A stretch of 64,000 bases of DNA from NCBI GenBank assembly GCA_030374805.1, contig JARGSG010000001.1, positions 124,001-188,000 on the forward strand, in the 5' to 3' direction. Made by a program: the position numbers and the translations under genes. This document shows positions 20,362 to 30,400 of this stretch, piece by piece (within the stretch, counting starts at the first letter, position 1; every line of letters starts with the position of its first letter). The notes under the pieces were generated by a model. It made no database searches and was not told the DNA's origin. It was given only the letters and a program-made list of their open reading frames with translations. The DNA comes from Gracilaria gracilis. Lineage: Eukaryota; Rhodophyta; Florideophyceae; Gracilariales; Gracilariaceae.

Positions 20362-21276
20362 GCACAACGTACTTTACCTCCATAACGCTTGTATTGTAAT
20401 TTCATTTTGTCAAGGAGAACAAGAACAGTGCAAAGCTTGGCCGCAATCTTACTATTAGTTTCCGAAAAAGTCATCAAGCAGTTGGGGTTACTTTAGTGAA
20501 AAGGGAGGAAGTGCTTTCTGATGCACTCAAGAAATCAAGAAGTACTTGCAGTTTTCTCCCTCCCACTCTGATATATGCACACTAGATACCCCTTGCCATT
20601 CGAAGGGTGAAAGCATATTTCTCGATATGATATTCTGTGAGAATCGTTAACCAAAGCGTTCAGCATTGTTCAGCTACATGCCAAGTATTTGTTGTCTTAG
20701 TGCGCTGCTCAATTGGCGGTCTTTTCTTGCGGGCATCAGCAAGACCAAGACCAAGAGAATGATGGTTGTTTATTGCAGATGCGGCAAAGGGTGCTGGGTC
20801 AATACGAGCAAAGCTCTCATAGTTCTGGGGAGGGAGCAGAAGTAGCAATACGGTCGAATTTCTATGCTGCACGGTGCTTTTAAGTGTGCGGCTTCTTTGA
20901 ATCTGTTGTACTATCGAAAACGAAGCAACAAGGGCAGAGCTTGCGATATCATGCGAAACATTATTATGAGTTACAAATAAGGTTGACTAAAAAGGGTGGA
21001 ACGCTAGCACTGTATCTAAGTTTGATAGTTCTACGAAGGGTAAGAGGGCTACTGTATCTATATCTACATCTACAATTGTCGACGGAGGATGAAGTTATTG
21101 TGCATTTAGATACCTCAAGCGACTCAACAACTTGAGGAAATCATTTCTCAAGACGAGAACTGTGTGACACAGCAGAGTGCGCGGCTAGCAGATGTGGGTA
21201 TTGGATCTCCTGCACGTTGATTTCATATGAAACGCGTTTATGCGCACTGCAATCCCGAGCATCACTCTCTTCTCTG
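20362..21276. other. Convergent intergenic region with a decayed duplicate of the next gene's end
   Basis: This lies between the 3' ends of the GT14 gene and the minus-strand Tudor-like gene. No gene is seen. Positions 21181-21276 are a diverged copy of the last coding segment of the neighbouring gene (see the repeat entries). Confidence 0.6.
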
Positions 21277-21280
21277 TTAG
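21181..21280 (-). repeat. Outer copy of a roughly 100-bp tandem duplication of the Tudor-like gene's 3' end
   Basis: This stretch matches 21325-21426 closely; a shared block is TTTATGCGCACTGCAATC, and both end CTTCTCTGTTAGCC. Read on the minus strand it still encodes a recognisable LTEKRVMLGIAVRIN, but in another frame from the gene and with a frameshift. The gene's stop codon (21277-21279) lies inside this copy. Confidence 0.8.
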
Positions 21281-24200
21281 CCTTTCCGAATGGCATTCGC
21301 CAAACCCAGCACAATACAGACTGCGCGGCTAAGCATATTTGGATATTGGAGCTTCCTGGCGTTGATTTTCTTTTGAGATGTGTTTATGCGCACTGCAATC
21401 TCGATCATCACTTTCTTCTCTGTTAGCCATTCGAAGTCAAACAACTGCGGTTCCCACTTATTGTATATAGCCCTGGCTCTCTCAACACATGCATCATCGG
21501 TATATCGAGACAACCATTCTGTCTCCACAGCTTTTCCAGCAAGACTCGCGGTGATTGCGGTCTCAGCTTCAGAGACGGACCTCCACCTTTGTAAACGACA
21601 AAAAATGCTATTGAAACATTTCAATGTGGTGGAATTCACCCATTCTTGAGATACTGGAATCTCTCTTTCGCTCTTTGGCGCTTTCTTTCGACACATTCCG
21701 CTCTGCAGCCAATCGACGACGCATCTAGCAATCAAATCGTTGCTCCTTGTATGCATGGATTCAGAACCACTTCCTTGCTGCAATAACCCCGTCGCGGTTG
21801 ATTCATTCACGCAGTTCTGTCCCGGTCGAATCTGGGACGTTGGGGGATGCGAAGGGGAACTAGACATCCTTTGGTACTCTGCGGCCCCGAGAGGAAGGCC
21901 ATGTTCGGCTCGGGGCTTTGAATTGCCTGCACTTCTGCTTTGTACGATACCATTGATAGACTCACTCCCACCTGCTACAGCCGCGGTTTCGCACGCACTA
22001 CTTCGCAGTGCAGTGGTGAGTACCTTGTTGTCACCCAAAGGCTCGAACATACGACTTTCATGCATCACCTCGTTTCGGATTCTTCTGTAATTTTCCTCTA
22101 CATTTGCCTTGACATCTTGAATCGCAGTGCTAAAAAGTGTAGATGTGACTAGACTTATCTTCTGGGTGATTTCATTCGAAGAGGATATCAATCTACGTCT
22201 CTCGACTAGAAGACTTTCCTGCGCTTCAGCATTAATTTTCTGATTCATCTTTGACATCATCCCCTCAAGTGAAGTATCTACAACCTTCAAAATGTTGTCG
22301 GCGAAACTGTTATACAACCGATCCACTCTGTCAATTTTGGGGCCGATTTGATAGAGGTCTCTTGACACGGTTTCGATACTTTTCTTGAGACCATCAAACT
22401 CCTCTTTAGTCCTTTTGCTTAGCGTTGAAAACCTTTCATCCACGATTTTCAGCGCCGAGGCCATAAGACGCTTCCTGTCTTCCGAATCGCTCATTTTCTC
22501 AGGAGCATTATAAACGCGAGTCGTAGGTTGAACATTCGCTACCCCGTGAAAAGGCCCAACCCTTGCTTGAACGCTGGTGGGGGGGCCCCCTCGGTCACAC
22601 AGATTTCGCGGGGTGGCGGAAAATGGAATTTCAGTGCTGACGTTGACCGAGGGTTTGGCCATCGGAATGCCTGATGGTCGCTGGCTGCCGAGATGCATGG
22701 AGGAAGCCAAAACGTTGGACGTCGATGAGCCTTGAGGTTGCAACTTTGCCGGAGTCTTTGCCGCGGCGGAGTATAAAGGTGCTGACGTTTGGGGCTGACT
22801 TCCGGGCAATAATAATGTTGTCGCACCAGCACCAGGGATAACAACAGATTTTTCGTTCGCGCCGTGTGCTTTTTGTAGCGTTGCTCCACGGAATGGCGCC
22901 GCCACGTCCATGGTCCTGTGATCTACTATATTTCTTCTATTGGTAGCAGAAGATGCTTCCGATGTAACTTGGGGACTGTCGCTCGGCTTCGCGATCCCAC
23001 TTATATCCCGAAGACTTATAGGGGGCTCCTTGTTTGGCACAGCTTTTCTCCTCTTTGGGGCTCCTTCAAATCTATCAAGTCCCGCCGCACTACGCTTCTG
23101 GCCATTCTCGGTCCCATTATTTTTGTCCCCTTGCACCGGTTGAGGCGTTCTTGATGGTGGAAGATCCTTGGATGACACAGCATCCTTGGATGACACAGCA
23201 TCGGCTGAATGTGGTTTCCCTATTGCGAGGACAGACGCTTGGTTTCTACCCTTATCTGGTAACGAGGACGTTTTCGGGTTCGTTACTACCTGTAGCGAAG
23301 ACGGGGTATGTGGAACCGTCTTAGTCTGTTGTTCCTTTCTCTCGCTCAGCGCGGCTGCTGCACGGGATATCGCCAACGGGTTTGGGGCTGATGGCGCAGC
23401 ATACATTCTTGTGGCTGTGCCGGCATACGGTTTGGGTATGCAGCTTGGGGCAGGTTCCTTGTTCGACACTGATGGTAAGGGTTGGGTCGATCCAGAATTA
23501 CGATTCTGAAATAAAAACACCGGAGCAGGGTCACAGTGGGTACGAAAGCTTGCGGTGCGGGGCGTCGTTACATCCTTGGGGCTAGAGACGGGACTTTGAA
23601 TAGAGATACTTCCAGATGCCTTCGGCGTCGATGGTTGAGGAACTCGAGCTTGTGTTTTACGGTCATCCGTACTGGGTTTGGAACTTCTCAGATGAATGTC
23701 TCTTTCCTGCGGAGCAACTGCGGTTCGTGTCCGCAGCGACTGAGATGTCAGGATGTCACTAGTCTTAGGCACATTGCCAACGTATACAGGAGACGGAGCC
23801 GCGCTGCCGATACGGAGCGTGGGTTTCATAGGGGTCTTCGGTCCAGTGCGTTGTTCGGATGTAACTAATGAAGGTTGGGATGAACCAGCGTTCTCATACG
23901 TTAGAGACTGGTTTCTCGACAGGTCTATTCGCACAGATTTTAAAGTACAGGATGCCGGCAGAGACTTGTTTCTTGGAATTCGCTCATGCGAAACAACCTT
24001 TGGTGAAGGATGTCTCGCTTTCTTTCGCAAGGCTGCTGAGGCCATCGGGAATTGCTTCGAGGGGACTGAGCTCCCTGATCTCACAAAGTCTGCGCGTGCA
24101 TCTGCTATTTGCTCCCGTGCGGAGTTTGTATGAACAACAAACTTTGCAACATGCTTGACGGTAGACTTGGAATGTCCTACACTTGTCGAGTTCATAGCTC

Positions 24201-26619
24201 CTGAAAGCACAGAATCTGTATGCGCCAATATTCGAGACCCTATCTTCGGCGATACACGTTTGGAAGGCTTCGGGCTTTCGTAGCAGGCGTTCTCCCCTGC
24301 GGGATTCGATAATTGTGGCCCGGCGCGTGACTCTGATGGAACCGGTTGATTGGCGTCCACCAAGACCATCTTCTGTGTTGACGGTGCTTTCGGCTGTAGA
24401 CGTGATGCAACCATCTTATTCTGTGATGACCGCTGAGAGTTCTTTAACACACTCCTCTGCGGCGTGACATTGGTGGGTAGGATGGACGGCGCTTGAATCT
24501 GTGGGAGTGTTGCAACTTCCATGTTCTGTGAGGATGATGTGAACTGGTTTGGCAGACTTCGTCGTTGCCCCACGACATTGATTGGGCGATATGGCGGCGG
24601 TTCGATCTGCGCTGGTGGGGTCACCGACTTGCTTTGTGCGGATGACATAGACTGTTTTGTCTTAGTTTTCTGCGACACGACATTAGTAGTACAACTTGAA
24701 GTGGTTCTAGCCTGCGAAGCTGCGGCGACTATCTTGCTCTGCGCGTGCGGTATAGACCGTTTTGCCACGCCTCTCTGCGTTAGGACATTAGTGGGATTCT
24801 GATTGTTTCGAGTCTGAGCCACGGAAATGTCTGCCTGGGGTCCTAGGGAGAGCGGTGCGATTGCCTTTTGGGTTTCCTTTCCAGCACCCCAGTTATCATT
24901 CTGCGGTGCAGACTTCGCATCCTTCTCTAGACATGAAGATTTCAGTGGAAGACTAGATCGCTTTCGGACCACTGCGGATCCTTTTGGATCACCATTCGAT
25001 TGATTTCGAGTCGGAAGACCCACGAACTTCCTAGGACTCTTACTTTGTCTTTCCCGTATATTGTGTTGCGTTTTCTTTCCAAGACCTACGCGTGCACAAG
25101 ATGGCCTAGTTTTCTCTGTGATTGATGTACCCTGCAGAGTCGAATGATTAGGGTTCGACGTTGTAGACATCTTCATTGCTGGAGCAAGGGGTATATAAGG
25201 GGGTTCCAAAGTTGACTGCTCTTTGGGACCGTTAGGACTGCTTTGGGGTTTGCGAGGCTGTGTGAACTGAGTGTTCGCCTTCGCGGGAGTGACGGAATGG
25301 CTCTTGGTCCCTATTGTTGTAGTACCCGCCACTTTCTCACTTTCGCCATTGACCGTTGTGCCCTTGTTGTACTTGCTCACGGCGACATTCTTCGCAGAAG
25401 ACTGCCGGGCAGTATTCGAAACACGTATTCGTGGGCTTGCAGTGGATGACTTTGCACTTTTTCTCTTATGCTGAACAGCATTCGAAGACGGCTCTTGCAT
25501 AGCTCGTTTTCGGGGAGCGGGCTTTGACGAAGTCGAAGTTGTGATCCCTGCAGAGGTCTTCTGAGCAGAGTGTTCCTGTGTGAGCCGGTCGGATTTGTTG
25601 GTTGTTCCTTTCGGCGTGATATTGCGCATATCGGGCTTTATTGGTTGGCCACTGTTTGCTTTCGCAGTCGATTTTGACCCCGTAGCGAGAGGCCGGGTGA
25701 CAGCGGCAGCCGGAAGTTTAAGAGGCGGCGATTGGGGTTGGTGTCTTGGTGTCTTATCAGAAGGTTGAGACTGCTCGTAAACAGCCAACGGAGCCGGACT
25801 AATAATCGGTCCAGGGTGGTCTTCGAGAGCGGGTGGTGAACTGTTAGGTGGAGAGTAATTGATCTGGGCTGAATGCGAGGCAGATTGAGCAGTATAGGAG
25901 TTGCGCACATTCTTATGTGAGTTAGCAGAGGTGTCGAGAGGATTGGATCTGTTGAAGACGGCAGTAGTCTTGGGGGCTTTGTGCGTGGAATGGTTTTGCG
26001 ATGTGGAGCGGTTCCTTCGGGCATAGCTGGGTTGCAGTTCGGAGGTATCCGCAGCAGATGATGTGTCGCCTCCGTATCCCCTGTCGAGGATTTCCTCCTC
26101 AATAACCTCGTGTTCAATGTCGGACACAATAGGTTCTGAAACATCAGACGCGCGATGATCTTGAACGGAAGGCGGGTGAGGTTGAACGGGCACTTCTTCG
26201 ATCTCAACATCGGATTGCTGCGTGCTGAGGCTCAGAGTGCCGTCAAGGGCGATGACAGCGCCGTTGGAGTGGTGCGTACGTTGTTTGTGGCGTGCTCTTT
26301 TCGGAGGGGGCTCGTCATCATCGTCGTCGATGATGATGGGCTCCGGCTCGTGCGTGGGGAAGAACTTTTTTGTGCGCTTTCTTGCGCCGGCGGCATGAGC
26401 TCGAGAGACGCGGTCGGCAGCTTTGCCTCTAAATCGCCAGAGCTCGGTGGACAGGCGAAGGACCTCCTTCTCGCCATCTAGGTAGGTGATGTGATACCTG
26501 CCATTGCTAAGTATGTGATCAATAACGCCGGGGTAGTATTGTTTGTCCGCCGGCCACCACACTTCGATTTGGTCGCCGGATTGCACCTGGTCGATGAGGT
26601 CGTTGTTGCGCAAGGCCAT
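21277..26619 (-). CDS. Giant Tudor-like protein A (1780 aa)
   Basis: The start is the ATG at 26619 (MALRNNDLIDQV); the frame begins at a TTG slightly upstream. Residues of about 14-66 form a Tudor-like domain (GDQIEVWWPADKQYYPGVID... YLDGEKEVLRL... WRF) of the type found in plant PDS5 and MSH6 proteins, where it binds modified histones. Residues 70 to about 1420 are disordered, rich in Ser, Pro, Lys and Thr, with a 4x35-residue imperfect repeat and a duplicated VSSKDA motif. Residues of about 1430-1570 are coiled coil (KIDRVDRLYNSFADNILK region). Residues of about 1630-1780 form a compact helical domain with YNKWEPQLFDFEWLTEKK, shared with the divergent neighbour. The gene is intronless. I infer a chromatin-associated scaffold; no complete homologue is recognised. 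The protein ends inside a tandem partial duplication. Confidence 0.85.
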   Translation of the reverse strand: MALRNNDLIDQVQSGDQIEVWWPADKQYYPGVIDHILSNGRYHITYLDGEKEVLRLSTELWRFRGKAADRVSRAHAAGARKRTKKFFPTHEPEPIIIDDDDDEPPPKRARHKQRTHHSNGAVIALDGTLSLSTQQSDVEIEEVPVQPHPPSVQDHRASDVSEPIVSDIEHEVIEEEILDRGYGGDTSSAADTSELQPSYARRNRSTSQNHSTHKAPKTTAVFNRSNPLDTSANSHKNVRNSYTAQSASHSAQINYSPPNSSPPALEDHPGPIISPAPLAVYEQSQPSDKTPRHQPQSPPLKLPAAAVTRPLATGSKSTAKANSGQPIKPDMRNITPKGTTNKSDRLTQEHSAQKTSAGITTSTSSKPAPRKRAMQEPSSNAVQHKRKSAKSSTASPRIRVSNTARQSSAKNVAVSKYNKGTTVNGESEKVAGTTTIGTKSHSVTPAKANTQFTQPRKPQSSPNGPKEQSTLEPPYIPLAPAMKMSTTSNPNHSTLQGTSITEKTRPSCARVGLGKKTQHNIRERQSKSPRKFVGLPTRNQSNGDPKGSAVVRKRSSLPLKSSCLEKDAKSAPQNDNWGAGKETQKAIAPLSLGPQADISVAQTRNNQNPTNVLTQRGVAKRSIPHAQSKIVAAASQARTTSSCTTNVVSQKTKTKQSMSSAQSKSVTPPAQIEPPPYRPINVVGQRRSLPNQFTSSSQNMEVATLPQIQAPSILPTNVTPQRSVLKNSQRSSQNKMVASRLQPKAPSTQKMVLVDANQPVPSESRAGPQLSNPAGENACYESPKPSKRVSPKIGSRILAHTDSVLSGAMNSTSVGHSKSTVKHVAKFVVHTNSAREQIADARADFVRSGSSVPSKQFPMASAALRKKARHPSPKVVSHERIPRNKSLPASCTLKSVRIDLSRNQSLTYENAGSSQPSLVTSEQRTGPKTPMKPTLRIGSAAPSPVYVGNVPKTSDILTSQSLRTRTAVAPQERDIHLRSSKPSTDDRKTQARVPQPSTPKASGSISIQSPVSSPKDVTTPRTASFRTHCDPAPVFLFQNRNSGSTQPLPSVSNKEPAPSCIPKPYAGTATRMYAAPSAPNPLAISRAAAALSERKEQQTKTVPHTPSSLQVVTNPKTSSLPDKGRNQASVLAIGKPHSADAVSSKDAVSSKDLPPSRTPQPVQGDKNNGTENGQKRSAAGLDRFEGAPKRRKAVPNKEPPISLRDISGIAKPSDSPQVTSEASSATNRRNIVDHRTMDVAAPFRGATLQKAHGANEKSVVIPGAGATTLLLPGSQPQTSAPLYSAAAKTPAKLQPQGSSTSNVLASSMHLGSQRPSGIPMAKPSVNVSTEIPFSATPRNLCDRGGPPTSVQARVGPFHGVANVQPTTRVYNAPEKMSDSEDRKRLMASALKIVDERFSTLSKRTKEEFDGLKKSIETVSRDLYQIGPKIDRVDRLYNSFADNILKVVDTSLEGMMSKMNQKINAEAQESLLVERRRLISSSNEITQKISLVTSTLFSTAIQDVKANVEENYRRIRNEVMHESRMFEPLGDNKVLTTALRSSACETAAVAGGSESINGIVQSRSAGNSKPRAEHGLPLGAAEYQRMSSSPSHPPTSQIRPGQNCVNESTATGLLQQGSGSESMHTRSNDLIARCVVDWLQSGMCRKKAPKSEREIPVSQEWVNSTTLKCFNSIFCRLQRWRSVSEAETAITASLAGKAVETEWLSRYTDDACVERARAIYNKWEPQLFDFEWLTEKKVMIEIAVRINTSQKKINARKLQYPNMLSRAVCIVLGLANAIRKG
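21325..21426 (-). repeat. Inner, coding copy of the tandem duplication
   Basis: This copy encodes WLTEKKVMIEIAVRIN in the C-terminal domain of the 1780-residue protein and is about 80 percent alike to 21181-21280 by eye. The duplication unit spans roughly 145 bp including the spacer. Confidence 0.8.
23165..23200 (-). repeat. Exact 18-bp tandem duplication in Tudor-like gene A
   Basis: TCCTTGGATGACACAGCA occurs twice in a row and encodes a doubled DAVSSK hexapeptide on the minus strand. Confidence 0.9.
24377..24796 (-). repeat. Four 105-bp imperfect coding repeats in Tudor-like gene A
   Basis: The protein shows four consecutive 35-36-residue units with the pattern P/T-x-NV-x2-Q near the start, a Q-S/N-K/M-x-V middle (AQSKIVAAA, AQSKSVTPP, SQNMEVATL, SQNKMVASR) and a Pro/Ser-rich end. 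They lie in the disordered region. Confidence 0.75.
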
Positions 26620-27433
26620 GATGCAAGGAGGTAGCAATGCACGATGCGTTAAGTTTTGTTAATTCAAATTGCAGCAGAAGAAATGATCTGGATGAAGCAC
26701 GCGTGGGACGCAGCGTAGGCGGCGGCAGAGAAGCAGACGCGCGCACGGCGGTGCGGGCGACAGCGACAAGCGACGGACGAGCGGGGCAGACGAGCGGGCG
26801 GCGCGAGCTGCGGAAGACGGAAGTGGCGCTACGAGCGGCGGCGGGCCGGATAGGAGCCGGGCAGGAGCTACGCCAGGCGGCGGCGGGGCAGACGGCACGG
26901 AGGAGGCAGCGACGGCGGCGCGACGCCGGAGCGCGAGCGGCGGCGGCGGCGGACACAGAGCTGCGTTCTACGCGAGCGAGCGGTGCGCGGGGCGGGTGCG
27001 CTTGGGGGGAGCGGCACGTGCGGAGCGCGGCCGAACTCGGACGCGCCGCGGTGCACATTGACGAGCGCCACTCGAATCCAAGCGCAACAGAGGAGCGCCG
27101 CCAGCTGCCATCTGAAGATCGTTGCCTTACACCGGCTTACAGCCGATCGTGCGTCACGCGCTACCGCCAGTTGTGCCAGCTGTGTGCCGCGCTTAGCGCG
27201 CTCGCGGCCGTTTCCGGTTTGTACGCGAACGCGCCAAAATGCGCACTCCAAAAAGCGCGCCACTTTGCCGCGCCGCTCCGAGGCACCGGTCAAGCGCCAG
27301 GTCGTCGCCCACGTCGTCCCCGCACCTCCGTCCCTCGCCTCTCCCTCTCGTACCCCCCCCGCCCCCCCCCCCCCCCCCCCATTCGTCTGCCCGTGAGTGT
27401 CTTCTCGGCGCGACCCGTCGCGCAGTCGCCGCT
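26620..27433. promoter_or_regulatory. Bidirectional promoter region of Tudor-like paralogs A and B
   Basis: About 810 bp of GC-rich sequence lies between the two divergent ATG codons. It includes C runs at 27353-27360 and 27362-27380, about 55-80 bp before the ATG at 27434. Arg/Ala-rich open frames cover the region on both strands but look like composition artefacts. Confidence 0.55.
27353..27380 (+). repeat. Interrupted poly-C tract (8 C, G, 19 C)
   Basis: This is a near-homopolymer just upstream of the Tudor-like gene B start. If it were translated it would give oligo-proline in an unstable frame, which is one reason I place the start downstream of it. Confidence 0.9.
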
Positions 27434-30400
27434 ATGGGTCGACAGCCGCCCATGCTTGGCGCGGATGACAATCCGCCGTCGCCGTTGCCGCCTGCCACGC
27501 CTGCGCCGTACACCGAGCCGCCCACCCCGCTCGACATGCCCGAGTCGCCCGTCGCGCTTCCCCGCTCGCTATCGCCGCGTTTGCGTCCGCTACGCCGCCT
27601 TGCCGCGCGGAAGGATCTCTCGCAAGACAGGATTGCCGCTGGTACGCGTCGTCAAACCGATGGTGCCACCCCCACCAACTCCGCCTCACCGTCGCCCCCA
27701 CCTGCTGCTGCTGCTGCTGCGCAGAATGCGCCGCAGCCGGACCTTCCGCGGAATCCCGCTGCTCCGCCGTCCGAGAACACGCCTCCTGAGAAGCCTTCCA
27801 CGCCTTCCAACCCCGCCAAGCCTGATACACCATCTCTTGCCGACACTGCGCAACCCGATGCTGACGCTGCTGCGCGCGATGACCATTCTGGTGCCCCCCC
27901 TACCCTGCCTACACAGCAATCCGTTTCCAAACCCCCCGAACCGCCCCAAGATACCACCGCTGCTTCATCGGAACAAGCGCCTACTGCATCAATGCCGTCT
28001 GCGACTGAACATGAATCTAATTTGCCGCAACAGTCGACCACCTCCGATATTGCACGCGATGACCCCATGAACGTTGAAAATCAAATTCCTCAGCAATCTC
28101 AAACCGTCGACCAGCCCCCTAACCCAGAAAAGGACCAATCTAAGCCTGCTGAAAATCCTCCCGAACCCTTACAAGACATGCAACGTCACCCGAGCCCGTC
28201 ACGCGAACGAGACAAATCTGCAAACCCCGACACACGGCGTTTGGCTCTCTCTGATTCCGCATCACGACGAGCGTTGGAAGAGCCCAGTTCAACACCGACA
28301 GAGTCCCCGTCCGTTGCTGGCCCCAACGCCGAAAAGCCATCTGCGGACGCTACTGCTCAAGTAGACGAGGCCATGCCCGACATTGAAACGCGAACCAGTC
28401 CGCAGCGCGGCGCGAAAGACAACCCAGATGTCTCCTCTCCGACTAACGCCGCTGCCCAACCCAATGTTGTTGACCCAGATTCCCATGCGCAAGATCAAAT
28501 CACTCCGTCAATTCCGGACAAGCCGGACAACGACCAACCCACGCCGTCTCTATTGCAAACCCCTCCGTTTCCAAATGACACGTCTGAACCGCAACCAATG
28601 TCCGTTGAAGTGATAGATTTGGCTGAAGGTCCCACACAGCCGACACGAACAAGTTCGAAAGTACCGCGACCTCGACAGCTAGCGATTCGTAGCGATTTTG
28701 ACAAATCCGAGCGACGGCAGTTAGCTGTACGTACGCAAGAGCCGGAGGAACCACCTCGTGAATCATCGGCAACTCCACTGTCATCATCGCCTGACATATC
28801 CAAAGTGTTCAGAAATGCTCCACGTTCTAGGAAACGGAAACGGCTGAGTTCACCAGAAGATTTCGAGATTCCACCGTCTAGATACGGTACTAGAAGCGCC
28901 ACGAAGGAGAGAGAACTCGTGCCTACTCGCCCACGTACTCGGCGGCAATCCGAACCGGTTGGCGCCCTAACGTCTGAGCGAACAAGACGAAGGAAAAAGT
29001 CACGACTTCGACCTGTCAAAGGAGATAGGCTTCGTGTCCTGTGGCACATTGACCTTCTTTACTACGAAGGAGTCGTGGACAGCGTACTTTCCTACCGTGG
29101 GAAGCAGTTTTATGATGTCACTTACGATTCCGGAGAAAGAGAGTATTACCTAGATCTCACCACTCGCAAGTGGCGTTTTGCGGATGGAAGGGATGGGAAT
29201 GACTCAGATAATAGTATACCAGACGCTCAAGAACTTCCAGATTTCTCAGAATACCCCAAAATTGGCGATAAGGTTGTTGTCATGTGGCATGTTGATGGCA
29301 AATATTATCCAGGTACAGTTCAGGACATACTTAAGACCAGTAGCGGGTGGTTCTATGACGTAGGATATGAAGGCGGAGATCGCGAATTCTTCCTCGATTT
29401 GCAAGTGCGGAAGTGGAAATATGGATGGAGCGATCAAAAGAAAAGAAAACCGAAGACCCCACAGGCGACTCGACGACCACCTCGAGAGAAAGTAAAGCGA
29501 GCAGCGAGGAAATCAGCGGGAGGTGGCGGCTCAGCATACATGCCTCCCCCTAGTTCCTCAATGGATACTGGAGAATCTCTTGGGGTCGTAGAGTCGACTG
29601 AGCACCATCCATCTCGATCGCTACGAAAGGTGGAGAGTTTGCTCGAAGAAAAGGAGCGTCAAGAGCAGGAACGTAGAGCTCGAGAAGAACAGAAGAAGAA
29701 GGTTGCGGACCAACGAAGAATGGAGGCGAAAAGGGCGCAGGCAATGGCTCAAGAGCGAGAGGAACAATTGAGAACATCGACCTTTCCCAAAGGTGTGGAA
29801 CGTGGGAAAGAGTTGATTCCGGAGGTGCCAAGTAACGGGCCTGATGCTGTGGATGTGGTTGCTCCAAAACCGTCAATGTCGAAGCTCTCTTCGGATGTGC
29901 GTGCAACAGAGCCACAACCAGAGCAGCAAGAAGAGCCCCCGATTATTCTTGACCTTCAAGATTTCGAAGATGAAAACTTTGACAATATGCTTGAGGACAT
30001 CAGTGCACCGCTTGCTCCGCCATCGGCCAGGAAACGTCCGCGATCGCCTATGCCAGCTTTTAGGGACGACGACCAGGTCAAGGGAAAGAGGAGCTTCTCT
30101 TCACCAGAGAAAATTCAAGGTCTTCCTATGGGCGAGAACCTTGACACGCCCCTTAGAGGGGGCTTAGTTGAAGACACGGTAGAGAATATTGGGGAACTTG
30201 AAAGCCCCCTCATTAAGACACCGGATCTTTCGAGCACTGTACCACTTCCTCCTCGAAGACCGTCGCTGCAGCGCCGCGGGCAACTTTTTGCCTCAAACAA
30301 ACAGTCACAACTTCCACCAAACGCTGCTCCACCTGCCCGGAAGACAGTGCAGCAGAGAGCTCGTTCTGCTCCTCGCACACAACTCAACACCCAGCTTAAC

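Noticed and set aside
26637-28070. 477-codon plus-strand frame across the A/B divergent promoter
   Set aside because: Arg- and Pro-rich with no conserved features, and it overlaps Tudor-like gene B in another frame.
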